DNA from: a virus
IMG/VR virus record: IMGVR_UViG_3300046000_003404
Coordinates: 1-23,703 of that record
DNA: 23,703 nucleotides
Direction: 5' to 3' (one strand)
Position 1 is the stretch's first letter. Each line of letters opens with the position of its first letter. The notes beneath the pieces were generated by a model. That model was given only the letters and a program-made list of their open reading frames with translations. It did not search any database and was not told the DNA's origin. This document shows positions 1 to 3,852 of this stretch, one piece after another. The translations under genes were made by a program, and so were the position numbers.

Positions 1-62
1 AGATGCCAGTCGACCACCGGCAAGATGCGATGTTTGACTTCTACGAAGACAGTGTCGATTGA
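1..62 (+). CDS. C-terminal end of an unknown cassette gene (partial)
   Basis: The frame beginning at base 3 is open from the left edge and ends with TGA at 60-62, giving an acidic tail ending in DFYEDSVD. The stop lies two bases before the R'' box of the first attC-like site, as in the other cassettes, and this is why I prefer this frame. A second open frame, from base 1 to a stop at 79-81, would run into the attC L'' box and looks less likely. Nothing can be said about function. Confidence 0.5.
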   Translation, partial: MPVDHRQDAMFDFYEDSVD

Positions 63-64
63 TT

Positions 65-128
65 ACGCAACGCTGGCGTAACCGGCGCGCAGCGAAGCGG
101 AGCGTCCGCGTTGACGCAAATGTTAGAA
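65..128 (+). other. attC-like recombination site 1
   Basis: This is a 64-bp site. R'' is ACGCAAC at 65-71, followed by a 4-nt spacer. L'' is GCGTAAC at 76-82 and L' is GTTGACGC at 110-117. A 4-nt spacer leads to R' GTTAGAA at 122-128. L'' and L' pair over 7 bp with G113 extrahelical. The arm continues CGG/CCG and CGC/GCG, with C109 and T105 unpaired. The extrahelical G and T occupy the positions known for canonical attC sites. R'' and R' share only the AAC/GTT core, as expected when the neighbouring cassettes have different ends. R'' departs from RYYYAAC at one base. Confidence 0.78.
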
Positions 129-146
129 CTCAGGAGGGAATAGACC

Positions 147-353
147 ATGCAACTCAGAGAGGGCGAAGTGGCTTTTGTGATGGCGCAAATTGCGCTGCTG
201 AACTGCGAAGTGGCTGGCATGCAGGCCGAAAACACGCACCGCCTGAACTGCGGAAATTCCGTTGCCTACGGCGCGGACGAGTTCGCGGCCGTGCGGCAGC
301 AGTACGAGGCGCTGATCGGCAGCAACGCGATCTTAGAGATGGCGCGGTCATGA
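147..353 (+). CDS. Small phage-like protein of unknown function (cassette 2)
   Basis: This 68-residue product starts at ATG 147, nine bases after a strong AGGAGG at 132-137. A longer frame beginning at 59 has no such site and crosses attC site 1, so I rejected it. The sequence looks helical and acidic: an N-terminal helix (GEVAFVMAQIALLN), then AGMQAENTHRLNCG, a YGADEFAAVRQQYEAL segment and a short tail. It has no signal peptide or membrane segment. It resembles small uncharacterised accessory ORFs of phages, but I do not recognise a named family. It is the only gene of cassette 2. Its TGA at 351-353 lies inside the 11-bp terminal repeat that matches the cassette start. The strong ribosome binding site inside the cassette suits expression from read-through transcription. 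Confidence 0.75.
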   Translation: MQLREGEVAFVMAQIALLNCEVAGMQAENTHRLNCGNSVAYGADEFAAVRQQYEALIGSNAILEMARS

Positions 354-354
354 G

Positions 355-377
355 TTCTAACGAATGACGTGTTAGCC
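355..377 (+). other. Collapsed attC-like site 2 (R'' and R' only)
   Basis: R'' TTCTAAC (355-361) and R' GTTAGCC (371-377) are separated by only nine bases. The L''/L' arm and the loop are missing. R'' is the exact reverse complement of the R' box that opens cassette 2 (GTTAGAA, 122-128), and the match extends to 11 bp, so this is the cassette boundary. The simplest reading is that the central hairpin was deleted, which would leave cassettes 2 and 3 fused or poorly recombinogenic here. A sequence error is unlikely to remove a whole arm but cannot be excluded. Confidence 0.55.
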
Positions 378-397
378 ACGACACGCTAAAACGTGGC
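375..397 (+). promoter_or_regulatory. Short hairpin in the tad1-like leader
   Basis: GCCACG at 375-380 and CGTGGC at 392-397 form a perfect 6-bp stem with an 11-nt loop. It begins within the R' box of cassette 3 and ends about 14 bases before the ATG at 412. It could modulate translation or stabilise the leader. The stem is short and the role is inferred only from position. Confidence 0.3.
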
Positions 398-411
398 ACC
401 ACTGAGAGGAT

Positions 412-780
412 ATGAACGTGCGAACTTTGACTGACCATAAGATTAACCCCGGCAATGACACGCTGACCATTACCGTGCTGGACGAACCTGGGCACGGTGG
501 AGCAAACCACGCCTACGACATCGAAGGTGGCGAGGCGGTACCGACGCACCTGCGCTTTCAAAACGGCCCGATCAACGCGGACGGCAACGGCGTGAATGGC
601 ATTACTCACGAGGCGTTGCTTGCGGTGCTGTGTGACCGCCTGCGTGGGTTCCAGGCGGGGCAGTATGCCTGCAAAGCGAACGCTTGCGCACTGACCCACC
701 TGGAAGAAGCACAGCACTGGCTGCAACAGCGCACCATCGAGCGTATGCGGCGTGGCGTCGAAGGCACGCACACGGTTTGA
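412..780 (+). CDS. tad1: Tad1-like anti-defence protein (Acb2/Tad1 hairpin family), cassette 3
   Basis: The family sequesters cyclic nucleotide immune signals: Tad1 binds Thoeris gcADPR, and Tad1/Acb2 members also bind CBASS cyclic oligonucleotides, so the defence effectors stay inactive in the infected cell. The 122-residue product has the expected layout. An N-terminal beta part carries TLTDHKIN, LTITVLDEPG and GGANHAYDI; then come RFQNGPI and NGVNGITHEALL, followed by a C-terminal helical hairpin with DRLRGFQAGQYACKANA, LTHLEEAQHWLQQRT and a closing RGVEGTHTV. There is no signal peptide or membrane segment. GAGAGGA at 404-410 is only one base from ATG 412, so GTG 418 (giving MRTLTDHKIN) may be the true start, with better spacing. 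It is the only gene in cassette 3, with a strong hairpin just after its stop. The family assignment is from recognised sequence style; binding has not been shown. Confidence 0.8.
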   Translation: MNVRTLTDHKINPGNDTLTITVLDEPGHGGANHAYDIEGGEAVPTHLRFQNGPINADGNGVNGITHEALLAVLCDRLRGFQAGQYACKANACALTHLEEAQHWLQQRTIERMRRGVEGTHTV

Positions 781-787
781 TGTTATG

Positions 788-819
788 GCCGGCATGACGA
801 CGCGAGAACTCATGCCGGC
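788..819 (+). terminator. 10-bp perfect inverted repeat after the tad1-like gene
   Basis: GCCGGCATGA (788-797) and TCATGCCGGC (810-819) form a perfect GC-rich stem with a 12-nt loop. It starts seven bases after the TGA at 778-780. No T-run follows on the plus strand, so it is not a classical intrinsic terminator. It could protect the 3' end of the mRNA or weakly terminate. It overlaps the first bases of the next R'' box (817-823), so it may also compete with or extend attC folding. Confidence 0.45.
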
Positions 820-907
820 TAACGAACCAGCTAAGTGGCGCGCGTGACCAAGCCAAACGAAGCTGCGCCGGATGTTCGCGCGTCCCGCCTTGAGCGCCTT
901 GTTGGGC
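817..907 (+). other. attC-like recombination site 3
   Basis: This is a 91-bp site. R'' is GGCTAAC at 817-823, followed by a 6-nt spacer. L'' is GCTAAG at 830-835 and L' is CTTGAGC at 889-895. A 5-nt spacer leads to R' GTTGGGC at 901-907. L'' and L' pair over 6 bp with G892 extrahelical. The inner arm pairs 837-838 with 884-885 and 839-844 with 877-882, leaving T883 extrahelical. R'' is the exact complement of the R' opening cassette 3 (GTTAGCC at 371-377). R', L', spacer lengths and both unpaired bases fit the attC consensus. Confidence 0.82.
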
Positions 908-936
908 TTCTCTGGGCGATCATCTGGCGTCGATGG

Positions 937-1071
937 ATGACTGGGCCTGGCGGTCACAAGCGGCGAGTGGTGCGCGTTAAGGGGTGGCGCACAGCCATCG
1001 TCGAGAGCGACTGGGAAATGCGCGTGACGGTGACGCCGTGTTTCTCGGTTTTTGGATGGCGGTTCGATTGA
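937..1071 (+). CDS. Short basic protein of unknown function (cassette 4)
   Basis: This is a 44-residue product from ATG 937, rich in Arg, Lys, Val and Trp (HKRRVVRVKGWRTAIVESDW), ending CFSVFGWRFD. The same frame stays open back to GTG 835 or GTG 844, which would give 78 or 75 residues and add a hydrophobic LVGLLWAIIW segment. Those starts lie inside attC site 3, ahead of the cassette boundary at 901, so I chose the first ATG inside cassette 4. Neither start has a convincing Shine-Dalgarno sequence. The cassette is only about 175 bp long and the TGA sits four bases before the next R''. I do not recognise a family; it may be a real micro-protein or a cassette without a coding gene. Confidence 0.4.
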   Translation: MTGPGGHKRRVVRVKGWRTAIVESDWEMRVTVTPCFSVFGWRFD

Positions 1072-1075
1072 TGAC

Positions 1076-1143
1076 GCCGAACGCCTAGCTAACCGGCGCA
1101 GGCGGCCTTATCGCCTGCGTCCGGGTTGAGCGACGTGTTATGC
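1076..1143 (+). other. attC-like recombination site 4 (best preserved)
   Basis: This is a 68-bp site. R'' is GCCGAAC at 1076-1082, then spacer GCCTA. L'' is GCTAACC at 1088-1094 and L' is GGTTGAGC at 1124-1131. Spacer GACGT leads to R' GTTATGC at 1137-1143. L'' and L' pair over 7 bp with G1128 extrahelical. The arm continues GG/CC and an 8-bp stem CGCAGGCG/CGCCTGCG (1097-1104 with 1112-1119), leaving T1120 and G1123 unpaired around a 7-nt loop. R'' matches the complement of the R' opening cassette 4 (GTTGGGC) at six of seven bases. Confidence 0.85.
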
Positions 1144-1166
1144 CTTTGACAACGAAAGGATGCGCA

Positions 1167-1850
1167 ATGGAACACACAAAAGAGCGTTGGGAGTGGTCGG
1201 AGCACAAATTCAACGCGCCGCCGTTCGAGGGGACACTTGACCACGAATGCGGCATTTACCCACCAGACGGCGAGAGCGGCCCTGTGGCGATAGCCAGCGG
1301 GAAGAACGACGCACGGCGCATTGTGGCTTGCGTGAATGCTTGCGCCGGAGTGACGACGGAAGAACTTGAGCAGGGCGGGTTTGTTTCTGGACTGATTGAG
1401 CAGCGCGACGAGCTTGCAAAACTGTGCAACTACAACGAGCGCTTGATGCAGGACTGTTTGCGCCTGGCCGAAGAAGCGCCGCGCTGGCGTGATGTGGTTG
1501 ATGAGCTTCCGCAAGAGGCGCAAGAAGTGCTGTTTGTGCGTGACGGAAAGACAGTTCACGGCGCGTGGATTGGCGGGATATTCTGGCACAGCAACAAGAA
1601 GATGGCCGCTGCGCAATGGATGCCACTGCCGAAACCGCCAACGGCGGCGCTTGCGAGACGGCGGCCTGTGGCGTGGATTCGGTTTTGCAGCGACGGATGC
1701 TACGAGGGGCCGATCATGGACGCACAGATTGAAGATGTGCGAAAGCAAAGCGGGGCATGGACTCCGCTCTATAAGCACAACGACTTGCGACTGGTGCAGG
1801 TTGGTCCCTGCACATGCAGCGACCACGAATGCGGGGAGTGCATGCGATGA
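1167..1850 (+). CDS. DUF551-type phage accessory protein (cassette 5, first gene)
   Basis: This 227-residue product starts at ATG 1167, six bases after AGGA at 1157-1160. An in-frame ATG at 1140 lies inside the R' box and has no ribosome site. Residues 46-67 (KNDARRIVACVNACAG) match the segment common to small phage accessory proteins. Residues 107-157 form the DUF551 pattern: WRDVVDELP, VLFVRDGKTVHGAW, then AAQWMPLPKPP. Residues 167-202 (PVAWIRF, GAWTPLY) resemble the C-terminal module often joined to it. The tail has a Cys cluster (CTCSDHECGEC, residues 215-225) that could bind a metal. No biochemical role is known for DUF551. The last codons overlap the next gene as ATGA, so the two are probably translationally coupled. 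Confidence 0.8.
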   Translation: MEHTKERWEWSEHKFNAPPFEGTLDHECGIYPPDGESGPVAIASGKNDARRIVACVNACAGVTTEELEQGGFVSGLIEQRDELAKLCNYNERLMQDCLRLAEEAPRWRDVVDELPQEAQEVLFVRDGKTVHGAWIGGIFWHSNKKMAAAQWMPLPKPPTAALARRRPVAWIRFCSDGCYEGPIMDAQIEDVRKQSGAWTPLYKHNDLRLVQVGPCTCSDHECGECMR

Positions 1851-2089
1851 ACTTCGACGACTGGATGGCTACGCAAAACCCTAAGTACATGCCGACCGAC
1901 GACACTGTGGCGCTGAGGTTGCTGCGCGATTGCTGGAGAGCGGCGGAGTTCCACAGTGATAGAGCGCAGGAGCGCGAGCGGATGATTGCACTGATGCGAG
2001 ATAAGTGCAGGAAAGTCGGCGCTGACAGGACGGCGGCACCTCATGGGCGTTGCGGCATACCAGGAATGCTTGGACACCATGAGGCATAA
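1847..2089 (+). CDS. Small unknown protein coupled to the DUF551 gene (cassette 5, second gene)
   Basis: This is an 80-residue product from ATG 1847, overlapping the upstream stop by ATGA. An in-frame upstream ATG at 1814 lies inside the preceding gene and is less likely. The N-terminus (MNFDDWMATQNPKY) is acidic and aromatic. A helical, charged middle follows (LRLLRDCWRAAEFHSDRAQERERMI), and the tail is Gly- and Pro-rich. There is no membrane segment. It resembles unnamed phage accessory ORFs; I assign no function. Its TAA at 2087-2089 lies within the R'' box GCATAAC. Two coupled genes within one cassette is unusual, since most integron cassettes carry one. Confidence 0.7.
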   Translation: MNFDDWMATQNPKYMPTDDTVALRLLRDCWRAAEFHSDRAQERERMIALMRDKCRKVGADRTAAPHGRCGIPGMLGHHEA

Positions 2090-2090
2090 C
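2084..2090 (+). other. Left half of a truncated terminal attC site (R'' only)
   Basis: GCATAAC is the exact reverse complement of GTTATGC, the R' box opening cassette 5 at 1137. The match extends to nine bases (1137-1145 against 2082-2090). Downstream there is no recognisable L''/L' arm and no GTTRRRY box before the convergent Nudix gene ends at 2138. The array therefore stops at a broken site here. The 47 bases from 2091 to 2137 hold no gene and no obvious bidirectional terminator. Confidence 0.55.
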
Positions 2091-2137
2091 GCATGAGACA
2101 CAGCAGAATTGACGTATAACTGCGAAATCTAGATGTT

Positions 2138-3361
2138 TTACTTCATGCCAGCCTTGCTGATGACATCGTGATCTGCTTCGCTATCCAGATACAGATGAAG
2201 ATCTGACTCTGGAACAAGATGCGCTGCCTGGCTCTCCCAGCCAACGTCCGCAGGCGTTCCTCCGACACGAACCGCATGATAGTAGCGTGTTACAGATGAC
2301 GTCCGGTCGACGTCACAGGCATAGCCTACGATCTTCACCTTCAGGCCGGATTCTTCGAACACTTCCTTGATGGCATTCGCCTGCCAGGACATCTCGTCCT
2401 CGATTTTCCCTTTAGGGAACGTGTTTTTATAGCCGCCGAACTGGTTGGTCGGAGACACCAGCCAGACACGACCATCCGGCTCTTTGATGATGCAGCCTGA
2501 TGCCGGCTTGAGTCCTTGCTTCAGATGCATGACAGGCTCGTCCAGGTCTTCCATCTGCCCTTCGACGTAATCCCACTCTTCGTCGGTCTTGGGATGATCC
2601 AGCCAGGGTGACAACGCGAGTCCGTTCAATTCGTCCGGGCAAGCGCCACCAGGGATGAACGTCGCCGTCTTCTTCTGGTCGTGCCAGGTTTCAGGCGCAG
2701 TCTGATGATTCGGGTTGTAGATCCCGACCGGCTTACCGTTGTCGCCGTTCTTCGGGTGGTAGACCTTGGGCGGCGCTTTCGGCAGCGTGTGGAACAGGAA
2801 CGAGCCGCCACCCATGCCGTACTGCGGCGCGACAATCTTCTGGTGCGGCTGCGTACTCAGTTTCTTGATCTTGCCGGAGTCGGTGTGCTTGATGCGGAAC
2901 AGCGATCCTTGGCGCTCGTAGTCCTTGACGACCGTGCCGTCCTTCTTTGTGTGACCGTGGACGTGCGACTTCGCCATCGTCTCGCCACCGGCAAGCATTT
3001 TGTCTACTGCCTTCTTTGCGTCTTCAATGCCGCCAGGATTCGCCCATGCCTGCGCACGGTAGTGGTCAGAGGACTTCTCTCCGGTGGATGGGTTGACGAC
3101 CAGTTTGTAATCATGCCGGTCGAGTATCTCGAACACCGTGGTAACAGTTTTCTTCGTGCCAGCCTTCATCTGCCCAAACACAGATTTTGTTGCCTTTTTC
3201 GAGCCTTCACGCTTGAACACGCGCAACCGAAAGCCACGATACGGCTCGCCGACGTTGTGCTCAGTTCTTGAGTCCTCATGGGCGCGAACGGCTGTGCCGT
3301 CTTTGCGCACAAAGCCGTGGACGTGCGACTTCAACAACCCGGAGTCGGTGACAACGATCAT
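2138..3361 (-). CDS. Nudix-domain phage protein with duplicated SHVHG/KDGT module
   Basis: This 407-residue product starts at ATG 3361, overlapping the upstream stop by ATGA, with AAAGGA seven bases ahead. A longer frame to 3466 lies inside the upstream gene and is rejected. Residues 11-24 and 131-144 are two copies of a KSHVHG..(R/K)KDGT..V module. Residues 288-400 form a Nudix fold. The Nudix box (318-340) keeps G318, E333, E336, E337 and G339, but has Met at 324 where the first Glu is expected and Lys for Arg at 332. Nudix enzymes cleave nucleoside diphosphates linked to another group; the substrate here is unknown. It is the last gene of the late operon, close to the giant ADP-ribosyltransferase protein, so action on NAD, ADP-ribose or a nucleotide signal is attractive but inferred. 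Confidence 0.8.
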   Translation of the reverse strand: MIVVTDSGLLKSHVHGFVRKDGTAVRAHEDSRTEHNVGEPYRGFRLRVFKREGSKKATKSVFGQMKAGTKKTVTTVFEILDRHDYKLVVNPSTGEKSSDHYRAQAWANPGGIEDAKKAVDKMLAGGETMAKSHVHGHTKKDGTVVKDYERQGSLFRIKHTDSGKIKKLSTQPHQKIVAPQYGMGGGSFLFHTLPKAPPKVYHPKNGDNGKPVGIYNPNHQTAPETWHDQKKTATFIPGGACPDELNGLALSPWLDHPKTDEEWDYVEGQMEDLDEPVMHLKQGLKPASGCIIKEPDGRVWLVSPTNQFGGYKNTFPKGKIEDEMSWQANAIKEVFEESGLKVKIVGYACDVDRTSSVTRYYHAVRVGGTPADVGWESQAAHLVPESDLHLYLDSEADHDVISKAGMK

Positions 3362-3852
3362 GCCGGCATCCTTTCTTCTGCTCCCATCAGAACTTTGACC
3401 GCGTACTGCAGCGACGGCTTGAGCATCACACCAAACAGCATGTCGTCGCCATCGGCCAGCTTCCACTTCTCGATAACCAGCGCAGCCAGCCAGTCGAACA
3501 GGACCGCGACAGGATCATCGGCGAACTCATGCCGGTGAGCATGCCAATGCGGTCCCAGGTCAATCTTCAGCTTGTTGCCCAGCGTGAAGTCGTTATAGCC
3601 ATTGATGATGCTGTAACCAGGGTCACGCCCGGAGAAGATGCCGGCCAGACGGGTGATCTCAGAGCCAAGTTCAGCATGCGCAGAATCTCCCGGAACCTCT
3701 CCGGAAGACGCTGCCATGGCAATCGCTTCAACCTTGGCGGCGAATCCACCAACCAAGCCGGCGACTACATCAGGATTGCCAAGACTGGTCGCGCTTGACG
3801 GGTCCGAGAAGGCTCCTGGCGATACACGATAACGGTCTCTTTCTTGTCCCAT
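3358..3852 (-). CDS. Unknown 164-residue phage protein
   Basis: The start ATG at 3852 is preceded by AAGGAG with nine-base spacing (in the minus-strand reading). This supports translation even though the first 88 bases overlap the end of the giant gene in another frame. The sequence has a Ser/Pro/Gly-rich N-terminus and a helical part (VVAGLVGGFAAKVEAIAMAA), then GYNDFTLGNKLKIDLGPHWHAHRHEF. A hydrophobic helix follows (DDPVAVLFDWLAALVIEKW), then a C-terminal helix. The HWHAHRHEF segment is His-rich and could bind metal. I do not recognise the family. Its stop overlaps the Nudix start as ATGA, so the two are likely coupled. Its place beside the giant protein and MuF suggests a virion or chaperone role, by inference only. 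Confidence 0.75.
   Translation of the reverse strand: MGQERDRYRVSPGAFSDPSSATSLGNPDVVAGLVGGFAAKVEAIAMAASSGEVPGDSAHAELGSEITRLAGIFSGRDPGYSIINGYNDFTLGNKLKIDLGPHWHAHRHEFADDPVAVLFDWLAALVIEKWKLADGDDMLFGVMLKPSLQYAVKVLMGAEERMPA

Larger units (their letters stand above)
1..2090 (+). mobile_element. Integron-type gene cassette array (five cassettes, no integrase in view)
   Basis: Small plus-strand genes alternate with attC-like sites at 65-128, 355-377 (collapsed), 817-907, 1076-1143 and a left half-site at 2084-2090. Cassette starts (the GTT of each R' box) fall at 122, 371, 901 and 1137; the first cassette enters from the left edge. Four of five stop codons lie within a few bases of the next R'' box, or inside it. 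In an integron, IntI recombines folded single-stranded attC sites at the G/TT of R'. The orientation here puts R' at the 3' end of each cassette, so an intI gene and attI site, if any, would be left of the window. The gene content is phage-like (Tad1-like, DUF551). I infer that this is a cassette array carried by the phage or directly beside it. Confidence 0.8.

Noticed and set aside
59-367. 102-residue plus-strand frame overlapping the small cassette-2 gene
   Set aside because: It begins inside the end of the previous cassette, runs through attC site 1 and has an Arg-rich shadow composition; the frame from 147 has a strong AGGAGG.
154-957. 267-residue minus-strand open frame across the cassettes
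   Set aside because: It crosses two attC-like sites and lies opposite well-supported genes with ribosome sites; its composition is Arg/Ser-rich as expected for a shadow frame.
1089-1826. 245-residue minus-strand open frame opposite the DUF551-type gene
   Set aside because: The plus-strand product has recognisable phage motifs and a good start; the antisense frame has none.
2091-2137. Full terminal attC site with an R' at GTATAAC (2113-2119)
   Set aside because: GTATAAC does not fit GTTRRRY and there are no pairing L boxes between it and the R'' at 2084.
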